Shown piece by piece: positions 37,429 through 45,572 of a DNA stretch of 63,853 bases (positions are counted from its first letter, which is position 1; every line of letters starts with the position of its first letter). The stretch comes from Myxococcota bacterium (GTDB lineage Bacteria; Myxococcota_A; Polyangia; JAAYKL01): positions 1 to 63,853 of the forward strand of contig JASJCT010000036.1 of the NCBI GenBank assembly GCA_030065855.1, in the 5' to 3' direction. A program made the position numbers and the translations under genes. The notes under the pieces are model-generated. The model did no database searches. It was given only the letters and a program-made list of their open reading frames with translations, and had not been told where the DNA came from.

Positions 37429-38760
37429 CTAAAAGCCGAGAATGCGCTCGAGTGCCTCGACGCGGTTGCGCACATCCACGTCCTCGCTGATCAGCTTTTC
37501 TATCTTTCTACAGGCAGCAAGCGCGGTGGTGTGGTCCTTGCCGCCAAAACTCTCGCCGATTTCCGGGAATGATGTCCGAAGGCCCTTGCGGCAAAGATAC
37601 ATGGCCACCTGGCGGGGAAACGCAATGGATCGCTGCCGCTTCGGACCTTTGAGGTCATCGAGGGAAATGGAGAAGTGCTTGCAAATTGTCTTTTGAACGC
37701 CGTGCATAGTAAGTGGCACGTCCTGGTGCAGGGCCACCACTTTCTTAAGGGTGGTCTGGGCAAAATCCATGTCAATCCGACGACTGTCCAGAGAGGCATG
37801 GGCCGCCAAGTTGATCAGCGACCCTTCGAGCTCGCGCACGTTGGACTTTATCGTGTTTGCCAAAAAGACGGCGACCTCGCTGGGCAAGTGGATGCCCTCG
37901 TCCTCTGCTTTCTTTTTTACAATGGCCAGCCGCGTCTCGAATTCTGGTGGTTGAATATCGGCAATAAGGCCCCATTGAAAGCGCGATCGGAGTCGCTCCT
38001 CGAGATCCGGTATCTCCTGAGGATACTTGTCCGAGGCGAGGACGATCTGCTTATTCTCTTCGTAAAGCGAATTAAAGGTGTGGAAAAATTCGTCTTGCGT
38101 GCGATCTTTTCCGGCGATGAACTGTATGTCGTCCATTAACAGCACGTCGGTTTCCTTTCGGAACCGGCGGTGAAACGCGTCCATCTTGTCGTTCCTGAGC
38201 GACCAGATAAACTCATTCATAAACTGTTCGGACGAGATATAGCAGATACGCGAATAGGGATTTCGCGTGCGGATTTCATTGCCAATGGCATGTACGAGAT
38301 GGGTCTTCCCAAGGCCCACGCCACCGTAGACAAAAAGCGGATTGTACTTGGTACCGACCATCTCTGAAACCGCAATGCACGCAGCATGGGGCAGCTGGTT
38401 GGACGCACCCACAACAAAGCTGCGAAACGTATACTTGGGATTGAGCTTCACGTCTTGCGGCTCTGCAGGCCGGGTAGAGCGGGGCGCGGGCGTGGGAAAG
38501 CGCTCACGTGAAGACAAATTCACACTGGTTTGCTCTGCAACCACGAATTTGATGTTCACGCGCAATCCCGCTTCTACCCAAACAGCTTCCTCAATCAGGT
38601 CGATGTAGTTGTTGGACAACCATTCCTTGAAAAATTTGTTCGGGACCCGCAATACAAGCGTGTCCCTTGAAAATTCTTCCATCGATACAGGGCTGAACCA
38701 GGCTTCGAAAACCTGATCGTTCAACTTATCGCGTATCCAATTTAAGGCTTGATCCCACAT
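37429..38760 (-). CDS. dnaA: Chromosomal replication initiator DnaA
   Basis: 443 residues. N-terminal domain I (MWDQALNWIRDKLNDQVFEA) interacts with helicase; a short linker leads to the AAA+ domain with Walker A GGVGLGKTHL, Walker B VLLMDDIQFIAG and sensor-2 region. Domain IV has the DnaA signature GGKDHTTALAACRKIEKL and the basic loop KRQRSIAFPRQVAMYLCR that read DnaA boxes. Length is normal. AGGA lies 9 bases before the ATG. The leader contains a DnaA box, consistent with autoregulation. No dnaN, recF or gyrB lies next to it in this window, so the common dnaA-dnaN block is absent. Confidence 0.97.
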   Translation of the reverse strand: MWDQALNWIRDKLNDQVFEAWFSPVSMEEFSRDTLVLRVPNKFFKEWLSNNYIDLIEEAVWVEAGLRVNIKFVVAEQTSVNLSSRERFPTPAPRSTRPAEPQDVKLNPKYTFRSFVVGASNQLPHAACIAVSEMVGTKYNPLFVYGGVGLGKTHLVHAIGNEIRTRNPYSRICYISSEQFMNEFIWSLRNDKMDAFHRRFRKETDVLLMDDIQFIAGKDRTQDEFFHTFNSLYEENKQIVLASDKYPQEIPDLEERLRSRFQWGLIADIQPPEFETRLAIVKKKAEDEGIHLPSEVAVFLANTIKSNVRELEGSLINLAAHASLDSRRIDMDFAQTTLKKVVALHQDVPLTMHGVQKTICKHFSISLDDLKGPKRQRSIAFPRQVAMYLCRKGLRTSFPEIGESFGGKDHTTALAACRKIEKLISEDVDVRNRVEALERILGF

Positions 38761-38797
38761 GCTATGATCTTCCTAAAGTTGATAGTTGAACAACAGG

Positions 38798-38806
38798 TTG
38801 TCCACA
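38798..38806 (+). promoter_or_regulatory. DnaA box in the dnaA leader
   Basis: TTGTCCACA differs by one base from the consensus TTATCCACA and lies 38 bases upstream of the dnaA start. A single good box suggests autoregulation; I found no cluster of exact boxes nearby. Confidence 0.6.
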
Positions 38807-39331
38807 AAATTCTTCACATCTAAACATCCATTCAGCTCTTGCTTGAGAAAACACATACCCCCCTATTCTTTTTTTTAGCTCTCACATTCAATAATGGTAA
38901 GGGTTTCCGCCTAACGAAAGAGTGGTAACAGATAGCCTCGGGTAAACACAACCCTATTTTTTTACGATTCGCCCATGTTCCCATTTTGTTTCGGTTTTTT
39001 TTTGTGTGTGACAGAAAAAAAATTTTTCACCATTGCCAGCGCCCATTGCCAGTCGATGTATATCATTGTATTTATTGACTTATTTCAAAAATAAAAAAAT
39101 ATGACAAATCGTTAAGCAAAATATTGATGAATTATTATTGCCCATTCAACTGGATTGGGGCCAACAACCCAGGCTTTCATTGATTATTCTCCCATTCCGC
39201 AAAACCAGATCTGCGAGATCGATGAAGGGGCAGATTGCCGACGCTTTCTTTTACCTGATCGTACGCACCCATACTGCGCCGATTCACTGTAAAATGGACT
39301 TTCTAGGCCGGGATCGGCTAGAGTCGGCTGC
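38807..39331. other. AT-rich intergenic region upstream of dnaA, possible origin
   Basis: About 525 bases without a supportable gene between dnaA and the divergent barrel protein. It has long A/T runs (AAAAAAAATTTTTC at about 39015, AAAAATAAAAAAATATGAC at about 39092) that could serve as an unwinding element. Only the DnaA box at 38798 is strong; a weak TTCTTCACA is near 38811. Position beside dnaA makes oriC possible, but the box number is low, so this is only a candidate. Confidence 0.3.
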
Positions 39332-40267
39332 ATGGATGCAAGGTATTGGAAGCACGATTTCTTATGGGCCTTAATAGGCGCTGTATGCTGCCTGGCAGTT
39401 CATGGCGCGGCTGTTGCTGAAACACCCCTCGTGGGCACGCTTCCCACGCTGGATCCGCGACCCGTGGGGCTGGGTGGGGTCCTGCGCGCATCCCCATCTG
39501 GCACCGCTGGCATCTACCTCAACCCGGCGGTGATCGCGATGACGCCCATTTACCACATCGAACTGATGTACCAGTACATGGGAGACGATCAGATGCACAC
39601 CGGCGGCATGGCCATTGTCGATTCGGTGACAGCGATGATCGCGGCTGGACTGTCTTTCAATTACTCGGGCATTCGCGAGCCACATACCGAACACGATGCA
39701 TTTGACGGTCGTCTCTCCCTGGCCGGTGGGTTTGGAAACGTGTTCTTTATCGGTGCCACCGGTCGATATCTTCACCTGGACAACAATACGCGTTCGGAAA
39801 TGTGGGGGCCGGCCGGGGTCGCAGCCCTGCCAGCATCGGGCAGTCAGCAGGTCGATGGGTTTACATTTGATGTGGGCGCGGCCCTCACCCTCGGCAAGGT
39901 CGTGACGTTGGGCCTTGTGGGATACAACTTGACCAACACCGGTAGCCGCTATGCGCCGTTGGAACTGGGTGGCGGCATTTCTTTGCAACTCCTGGAAATG
40001 CTGCTGGTCGAAGTAAACGGCGTTGCGGACGTTTCAAGCCACGACAAAACTGGATTTGACCTCCACCTCGGCAGCGAGCTCTTCTTGGCACGCCGCTTTG
40101 CCCTGCGGGCTGGATATATCTACGATGTCTACTTCAATATACATTCTATCAGCGCAGGCCTCGGATATGTGGACAGTCAGTTTGCCCTTGATTTTGGGTT
40201 TATGAAGCAGGCTGTTGACGACGGCCGGTTGGTGATTGCCCTTGGATTTAAGTATTTCGTGAACTGA
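39332..40267 (+). CDS. Outer-membrane beta-barrel protein
   Basis: 311 residues. Signal peptide at 1-29 (FLWALIGAVCCLAVHGAAVA). The mature protein alternates polar and apolar residues in barrel strands (TAMIAAGLSFNYSGI, FFIGATGRYLHLDNN, FALRAGYIYDVYFNI) and ends in the aromatic strand LGFKYFVN. The segment GGVLRASPSGTAGIYLNPAV matches the N-terminal plug-like region of FadL/OmpP1 and PorV-type barrels. It is probably a FadL-superfamily transporter or uncharacterised barrel. The ATG has only a weak ribosome site. It converges with the LuxR-type gene downstream. Confidence 0.75.
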   Translation: MDARYWKHDFLWALIGAVCCLAVHGAAVAETPLVGTLPTLDPRPVGLGGVLRASPSGTAGIYLNPAVIAMTPIYHIELMYQYMGDDQMHTGGMAIVDSVTAMIAAGLSFNYSGIREPHTEHDAFDGRLSLAGGFGNVFFIGATGRYLHLDNNTRSEMWGPAGVAALPASGSQQVDGFTFDVGAALTLGKVVTLGLVGYNLTNTGSRYAPLELGGGISLQLLEMLLVEVNGVADVSSHDKTGFDLHLGSELFLARRFALRAGYIYDVYFNIHSISAGLGYVDSQFALDFGFMKQAVDDGRLVIALGFKYFVN

Positions 40268-40291
40268 GCTGTTGCGGGATTTATGCGGCGC

Positions 40292-40504
40292 CTAAGAAGA
40301 AGGCCTTACCAGATCTGCTGCATCCTCGATCCCGAGCTTGTCCATAATGTTTTTGCGGTGAATGTCCACGGTGCGCTCTGTTGAAATGATGAGAAAACAA
40401 ATCTCCTTAGAGCTCTTGCCCTCAGCCAATAGGGCCAGTACTTCCCGCTCCCGTTCGTCGAGCTTTTCATAACCCGGGTGATCTTCAAATGCTTTTTTAC
40501 CCAT
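40292..40504 (-). CDS. Stand-alone LuxR/GerE-type HTH protein
   Basis: 70 residues consisting of little more than one GerE helix-turn-helix: LDEREREVLALLAEGKSSKE, then ERTVDIHRKNIMDKLGIEDA. No receiver or ligand domain is attached. GAGGAG precedes the ATG. It lies 18 bases after the stop of the aldehyde dehydrogenase gene and is probably co-transcribed, so it could regulate that operon or the divergent transketolase operon; this is inferred from position. Confidence 0.85.
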   Translation of the reverse strand: MGKKAFEDHPGYEKLDEREREVLALLAEGKSSKEICFLIISTERTVDIHRKNIMDKLGIEDAADLVRPSS

Positions 40505-40522
40505 TTGACGACTCCTCTCTTC

Positions 40523-41941
40523 CTAGGCCAGGTACTTCATGGCTTTGTGGATCAGGCCTTTTACCCCTGGGGTGTAGGGCGGGTAGAATAATCTGAGGGT
40601 ATCTGGTGCACCCTGGCGCAGCACAGCCCGCTCGTGGGATAGATTCTTAAATCCAAAAAGCCCGTGATAGCTGCCCTGGCCGCTATTGCCAATACCGCCG
40701 AACGGCAGGTTGGGGTTTGCAAAGTGCATCAGCGTGGTATTGACCGAGCTGCCGCCCGCGGTCGTATTTTTCAGCAGCTTTTCTATATTGCTACTATTGG
40801 TACTGAAGATGTAGATGGCAAGGGGTTTTTCCCTTTCTTGAACAAAGCGAATAGGCTCGCTGAGATCTTCGAACGTCATTATTGGCAGGATGGGACCGAA
40901 GATCTCCTCTTGCATGATAGGGGTATTACTATTGACGTTCGTTAACAACGTGGGCTCGAGAAATCGCGTTTCCACATCGGTACCGCCGCCGAATTCGATG
41001 GTTGCGCCTTGTTTGACCGATGCTTTCAGGATCTCAGCCAAGCCTTGGTGGTGCCCCTTGCTCACCAGTCTGCAAAAAGACGGCTCGTTGCGGCGGGCAG
41101 TCTCGTCCGAGCCAAAGCGCTTCTCCAGGACCTGCTTGGCGTAGGTGAGGAAGGGATTCAGACGATCCCGATGGATGAACAAATAGTCCGGGGCCAAGCA
41201 GGTTTGACCGGCATTGACAAACTTGCCCCACATGACCCGATCGGCTGCTTTTTTGATATCAGCGGTTCGGTCCACGATGACCGGGGATTTTCCACCCAGC
41301 TCCAAGGTCACCGGGGTGAGGAATTTGGCTGCTTTGCTCATGATGTGCTGGCCTACCCTGGGGCTGCCAGTGAAAAAGATGTGGTCAAATCTGAGTTCCA
41401 ACAGTTGGTCTGAGATCTCCGAGCTGCCAGTGAACACGGCGACCTCGTCTTCGGGATACAAGTCTGACAGCAGGGATTTTATAAATTGGGCCGTACGCGG
41501 GACCTTGCTGGACGGCTTGAGCATAACGCAGTTTCCAGCTGCCATGGCGATAAGCACTGGATTGAGGCACAAGTTCAAGGGGTAGTTCCAGGGCGACAAA
41601 ATCAACACCAGGCCCTTGGCCTCGTATCGGACGTGGCTGTGGGTCCCCTTTAGCAACATGGGTGTCCTCACCCGCTTGGGCTTCATCCAGTGCTTGAGGT
41701 GCTTGACCGTGTGATTGATCTCGGCAACGACAGGTAAAAGCTCGGTGAGATCAGTCTCACCGGGATTCTTGCTAAAGTCGTCTAACAACGCCTGGTGGGC
41801 TTCTTCCCGCCTGTCCATGAGGGCGGTTTTGAGCCGTTTGAGCTTATTGATGCGCTGCTCGGCATTGGTAAGGGCCAGTTCCCAGCGCTTGGCCTGCTGC
41901 TTCTCGTAGATTCGGTGGATGCTATTTTGTGTATCGCTCAT
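40523..41941 (-). CDS. Aldehyde dehydrogenase, class 3-like
   Basis: 472-residue NAD(P)-dependent aldehyde dehydrogenase. NAD-site LSPWNYPLNLCLNPV and GNCVMLKPSS, FFTGSPRVGQHIM, general base Glu in LELGGKSPVIVD, catalytic Cys in FVNAGQTCLAPDYLF, and EEIFGPILPI. The C-terminus (GYHG-like GSYHGLFGFKNLSHERAV) and short length match the ALDH3/coniferyl-aldehyde-dehydrogenase group acting on fatty or aromatic aldehydes. AAGGA lies before the ATG. It is divergent from the transketolase operon across a 172-base promoter region. Confidence 0.93.
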   Translation of the reverse strand: MSDTQNSIHRIYEKQQAKRWELALTNAEQRINKLKRLKTALMDRREEAHQALLDDFSKNPGETDLTELLPVVAEINHTVKHLKHWMKPKRVRTPMLLKGTHSHVRYEAKGLVLILSPWNYPLNLCLNPVLIAMAAGNCVMLKPSSKVPRTAQFIKSLLSDLYPEDEVAVFTGSSEISDQLLELRFDHIFFTGSPRVGQHIMSKAAKFLTPVTLELGGKSPVIVDRTADIKKAADRVMWGKFVNAGQTCLAPDYLFIHRDRLNPFLTYAKQVLEKRFGSDETARRNEPSFCRLVSKGHHQGLAEILKASVKQGATIEFGGGTDVETRFLEPTLLTNVNSNTPIMQEEIFGPILPIMTFEDLSEPIRFVQEREKPLAIYIFSTNSSNIEKLLKNTTAGGSSVNTTLMHFANPNLPFGGIGNSGQGSYHGLFGFKNLSHERAVLRQGAPDTLRLFYPPYTPGVKGLIHKAMKYLA

Positions 41942-42039
41942 GGTCTCATTCCTTTTTTAAAACGCCGGATGCGAAGGGATCATACCCAAAAACCGACATG
42001 CATGCCAGTGGGCAGATCGCCACATGACGCTGACAGTTC

Positions 42040-42069
42040 TTGACAAGTTGAACATATCATGATTTTATA
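42040..42069 (+). promoter_or_regulatory. Putative promoter of the transketolase operon
   Basis: Consensus -35 TTGACA (42040-42045) and -10-like TTTATA (42064-42069) at 18 bases, about 45 bases before the first start codon. An alternative -10, TATAAC, lies two bases further on. Confidence 0.5.
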
Positions 42070-42113
42070 ACTTCTGTTATTATTTCGTCAACCATAAAAC
42101 ACAGGAGCACGCC

Positions 42114-42944
42114 ATGGCATTGACAGAACAGGAACTCAAAGAACTTAAAAAAATGGCGGCCAAAAACCGCCGGGATATGGTGGACGTGACCGGCTGGTGC
42201 GGTGGGGCCCACATCGGCGGCTCCCTCAGCATGACCGATATGCTCACGATTCTTTATTGGAAGTATCTCAACATCGATCCGAAAAAACCCACTTGGGAAG
42301 ACAGGGATCGGTTCGTCCTCAGCAAGGGCCATGGCGGCTTGGGACACGCCGTGGTGCTCGCAAACCGCGGGTACTACGATTTTGAGCCTTTAAAAGAGTT
42401 CAACAAGACTGGCTCCAACTTTGGCATGCACCTGGACAGCCTCAAGGTCCCTGGGGTGGACGCCTCCACCGGGTCCATGGGCCACGGGTTGTCCCAAGCC
42501 GTGGGCATGGCCCTCGGTGCCCGGCTGCTCAAAAAAAATTATCGCATCTACTGCGTGATGGGGGATGGGGAGTGCGACGAGGGCTCGATCTGGGAAGCGG
42601 CCATGTCTGCCGGGCACTACAAGCTCTCAAACCTCACCGGGTTTGTTGACCGGAATCAATTCAGCATCGATGGGGATACCGAAGACGTAATGGCCCTGGA
42701 GCCGTTCTCAGATAAGTGGACCGCGTTTGGCTGGCGGGTACAGGAAGTGGATGGGCACGATCTCAATGGCCTGTCCGAAGCCATTGAATTTGCAAAGGGG
42801 TATGCCGATGGGCCGGTGCTGTTGATGTGCAAGACCCTCAAGGGCAAGGGGGTCGACTTTATGGAAAACCAACCGGGCTGGCATTACGGCGGATTAAACA
42901 CAGATCTCGTGGCAAAAGCCAAACGATCGATCGGAAAGGAATAG
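42114..42944 (+). CDS. Transketolase, N-terminal subunit
   Basis: 276 residues covering the thiamine-diphosphate pyrophosphate-binding domain of transketolase. Visible motifs: GGAHIGGSLSMTDML, FVLSKGHGGLGHAV, GSMGHGLSQAVGMALGAR, and the ThDP motif GDGECDEGSIWEAA followed by VDRNQFSIDG. AGGAG precedes the ATG. The gene ends 3 bases before the C-terminal subunit, so together they make a two-subunit enzyme as in many archaea and in some secondary-metabolite pathways. Substrate is unknown; it may move a two-carbon unit onto an unusual acceptor. Confidence 0.93.
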   Translation: MALTEQELKELKKMAAKNRRDMVDVTGWCGGAHIGGSLSMTDMLTILYWKYLNIDPKKPTWEDRDRFVLSKGHGGLGHAVVLANRGYYDFEPLKEFNKTGSNFGMHLDSLKVPGVDASTGSMGHGLSQAVGMALGARLLKKNYRIYCVMGDGECDEGSIWEAAMSAGHYKLSNLTGFVDRNQFSIDGDTEDVMALEPFSDKWTAFGWRVQEVDGHDLNGLSEAIEFAKGYADGPVLLMCKTLKGKGVDFMENQPGWHYGGLNTDLVAKAKRSIGKE

Positions 42945-42947
42945 ATC

Positions 42948-43958
42948 ATGGCCGAGGGAGCAACATGGACAACATATGACGCAGACACAATGACCCAGGC
43001 AGAGATTTATGGCGTCACGCTGTGCGATTTGGGAGAGAAGCATCCCGAGATCGTGGGCCTATCCGCGGATCTGGCCAAATCGACCAAGATAGGGGCGTTG
43101 GGGGAAAAATACCCGGACCGATTTTTCAACTTTGGCATTGCCGAACAGAACATGTTCGGCGTGGGCGCAGGCCTGGCCAAGGTGGGATTGACGCCGTTTA
43201 TCTCGACGTTTTCTGCATTTGCCTCCATGCGGGCGTGCGAATTTTTGCGCACAGATATTTGCTACCAGAAGCTAAACTGCAAGGTCATCGCGACCCACGC
43301 GGGCACATCGTTTGGCGCGGCCGGGTCCACCCATCACGCGACCGAGGATCTATCGATAGTGCGTGCATTTCCCAACCTGACGGTCGTCGTGCCAGCGGAC
43401 GGCATTGAGACCGCAAAGGCGGTGCGGGCGAGCATGGACATCAACGGGCCGGTGTACATTCGCATCGGTCGCGGGTTTGAGCCCCGTGTCTACGAAAGCG
43501 AGACCTACGATTTCACCATTGGCAAGGCCGTTGAGATGCACCCGGGCACGGATGTGACAGTCATTGCCACGGGCGCGGTGGTGCTGCATGCGAAACAGGC
43601 CGCAGAGATCATGAAGAGCGACGACGGGTTGAGCGTGCGGGTGCTCAACATGCACACAATCAAGCCCATCGACAAGGCAGCCATTCTCAAGGCCGTGACA
43701 GACACCCGCCGGATCGTGACGTTTGAAGACCACAACCTGATAGGCGGGCTGGGCTCAGCTGTGGCCGAGGTCATTGTGGAAAGCGGCAAGGGGTGTGCGT
43801 TTGAAAAGGTGGGCATCCCCGATGTGTTCACCATTATCGGCTACCCCGAAGATGTGATGCACCACTACAAAATCGACACTGACGGGATTATTGAGAAGGT
43901 GCGGCAGGTGATGGGTCGTGATTTTGAAGAGGACGACGACTGGGAAGACGAGGTATAG
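42948..43958 (+). CDS. Transketolase, C-terminal subunit
   Basis: 336 residues with the pyrimidine-binding and C-terminal transketolase domains. FNFGIAEQNMFGVGAGLAKV contains the catalytic Glu; FISTFSAFASMRACEF, ATHAGTSFGAAGSTHHA and YIRIGRGFEP follow, then the C-terminal domain (VRVLNMHTIKPIDKAAIL, FEDHNLIGGLGSAVAE). The end is acidic (FEEDDDWEDEV). Start ATG lies 3 bases after the N-subunit stop, with AAAGGAA ahead. Works with the N-terminal subunit. Confidence 0.93.
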   Translation: MAEGATWTTYDADTMTQAEIYGVTLCDLGEKHPEIVGLSADLAKSTKIGALGEKYPDRFFNFGIAEQNMFGVGAGLAKVGLTPFISTFSAFASMRACEFLRTDICYQKLNCKVIATHAGTSFGAAGSTHHATEDLSIVRAFPNLTVVVPADGIETAKAVRASMDINGPVYIRIGRGFEPRVYESETYDFTIGKAVEMHPGTDVTVIATGAVVLHAKQAAEIMKSDDGLSVRVLNMHTIKPIDKAAILKAVTDTRRIVTFEDHNLIGGLGSAVAEVIVESGKGCAFEKVGIPDVFTIIGYPEDVMHHYKIDTDGIIEKVRQVMGRDFEEDDDWEDEV

Positions 43959-43961
43959 ATC

Positions 43962-44744
43962 ATGGCAACCGAACAAGAATGCCTTGTTTCCAAAATTTCT
44001 TTGCTGGCGATATTGCCCGTGATCAAGGTCATCCTGGAAGAGGACCTGAAAACAGCGAAGAAATTTGCCTCAGTCCGGGCAACGGTTCAGTTTGTGGCAA
44101 AGGACCCATCAGGTCCGGTGGGCGCACACTTGATTTTTGACAAAGGTAACTTCGAAGTAGCCCAGGGCATTGCTGACAAGCCAGAGATCACCTTTGGGTT
44201 TTCAAGCGTGGCCAAGATGAACGCCATGCTCGGGGGAAAACCCGTGTTGCCGCACATCAAGGGGCTTTTTAGGATCGGCCTGCTGATCAATGTCTTTGGT
44301 GTGCTGTTGGACCTGAAAAAGTTCCTGTTGCCCGACAACACACCCAAGAATGCAGTTGAGGCGCGCATCAAGGTCAAAATGAACTTGTATATGATCTCCA
44401 CGGCACTCAGTGTGCTCAACAAGTCTGGGGATGCGGAGATGGTCAAGTGGACGTCAAAGCAGCCCGAGCGCATCTATCAGTTCTCGGTCGAGCCCGAGGG
44501 CATTGCCTGCTACCTGCGCGTCAAAGCGGGAAAGACCAAGGCCGGTCGCGGGTACTACACGCAAAGAAAACCCTTTGTGCATTTTGACCTCAAGGGCGTA
44601 GACGGTGCCCTGCCGATAATCACCAACCAGGTGGCATTCGTCGAGGGCCTGGCCAAGGGTTATGTACAGGTGCACGGTTCTCCGGAATACGCCACACAAT
44701 TCAACAACTTCATGGCCCGCATCGCCGACATGGTGATGGGATAA
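43962..44744 (+). CDS. SCP2-like (sterol carrier) protein A
   Basis: 260 residues, soluble. The first half has the SCP2 strand-turn pattern (ATVQFVAKDPSGPVGAHLIF, KPEITFGFSSVAKMNAMLGG), and the C-terminal half repeats a similar layout (FVHFDLKGVDGALPIITNQV, YVQVHGSPEYATQFNNFM). SCP2 folds bind lipids or hydrophobic ligands. A membrane-seeking middle stretch (GLLINVFGVLLDLKKFLLP) lies between. It follows the transketolase subunit by 3 bases and is paralogous in layout to the next gene. It may hold a hydrophobic pathway intermediate; that is inference. Confidence 0.7.
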   Translation: MATEQECLVSKISLLAILPVIKVILEEDLKTAKKFASVRATVQFVAKDPSGPVGAHLIFDKGNFEVAQGIADKPEITFGFSSVAKMNAMLGGKPVLPHIKGLFRIGLLINVFGVLLDLKKFLLPDNTPKNAVEARIKVKMNLYMISTALSVLNKSGDAEMVKWTSKQPERIYQFSVEPEGIACYLRVKAGKTKAGRGYYTQRKPFVHFDLKGVDGALPIITNQVAFVEGLAKGYVQVHGSPEYATQFNNFMARIADMVMG

Positions 44745-44757
44745 GGAGGGAACGGTT

Positions 44758-45522
44758 GTGAGTAAAGCAAAGATTATAGCCAACCTGCACCTGCACGCAG
44801 TGCTGCCGCGCCTGCAAGATCTGGTCAGACTAGACAATGAGGCCAGCAGTATTGCATCGAAAATGAACCTTAGCGTTCGCTTCAGGGTGATCAAAGGACC
44901 TTCCATCGTCATCGACATCCAAAACGGCAACGTGACGACCCGCAGTGAACGATCGGCAAGGGCCCAGTTGGGACTGTTGTTTAAAAACTGCGACCAACTC
45001 AATAACATGTTTTCGGGCAACCCGGCAGTGCCGATCCCATACGGGCAATTGCACAAGCTGGTTCAAATGAAGCATTTCACCCGCCTAACCGAGATCCTGA
45101 CCCGCTATCTAAAACCTTCGGACCAGGACCTGAGGGACCCTGTGTTCAAGAAAAAACACCTGGAAATGGCGTTTCAGGCCGGCCTGGCAGGAGCTGCCCA
45201 GATCGCCAAACACGACACCAAGATGGCGCACGTGGCTCAGCATCTGGAGCACGGCAGCATTCAATTCAACGTGATGCCGGACGGCCCGTTTGCCTGGGTC
45301 AAAATCGATCAGGACAGGAATTTTTACAGCGGCCCCGGCAAGATCGACGCCCCCATTGCCGATGTGGAAATCAACGGTGTGGATATTGCCGCGGATCTAT
45401 TGGCCGACAAACTGGACACGTTTGAACTCGCAGGCAAGGGCGATCTGAAGCTCGCGGGCCAGCTGATGCAGGTAGAGTGGTTCTTCTCCCTGCTCGACCG
45501 CGTGGGAAAATTCCTGGATTGA
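44758..45522 (+). CDS. SCP2-like (sterol carrier) protein B
   Basis: 254 residues from a GTG start with AAGGAGGG upstream. Same length and layout as the preceding gene: an SCP2-like half (VRFRVIKGPSIVIDIQNGNV, LLFKNCDQLNNMFSGNPAVP), a linker with a proline break (LTRYLKPSDQDLRDP), and a second half (IQFNVMPDGPFAWVKIDQD, ELAGKGDLKLAGQLMQVEW). The pair appears to have arisen by duplication and to have diverged. Likely lipid-binding or carrier function; partner of the transketolase and aminotransferase by operon position. Confidence 0.65.
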   Translation: MSKAKIIANLHLHAVLPRLQDLVRLDNEASSIASKMNLSVRFRVIKGPSIVIDIQNGNVTTRSERSARAQLGLLFKNCDQLNNMFSGNPAVPIPYGQLHKLVQMKHFTRLTEILTRYLKPSDQDLRDPVFKKKHLEMAFQAGLAGAAQIAKHDTKMAHVAQHLEHGSIQFNVMPDGPFAWVKIDQDRNFYSGPGKIDAPIADVEINGVDIAADLLADKLDTFELAGKGDLKLAGQLMQVEWFFSLLDRVGKFLD

Positions 45523-45572
45523 TGCAGGTGTCTATCCCCAGAGAATTTTGCCAAAGAGGAAAGGAAATAAGC

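Noticed and set aside
39138..39374. 78-codon gene upstream of the barrel protein
   Set aside because: No ribosome site or motif, and its 3' end overlaps the barrel protein's start in another frame.
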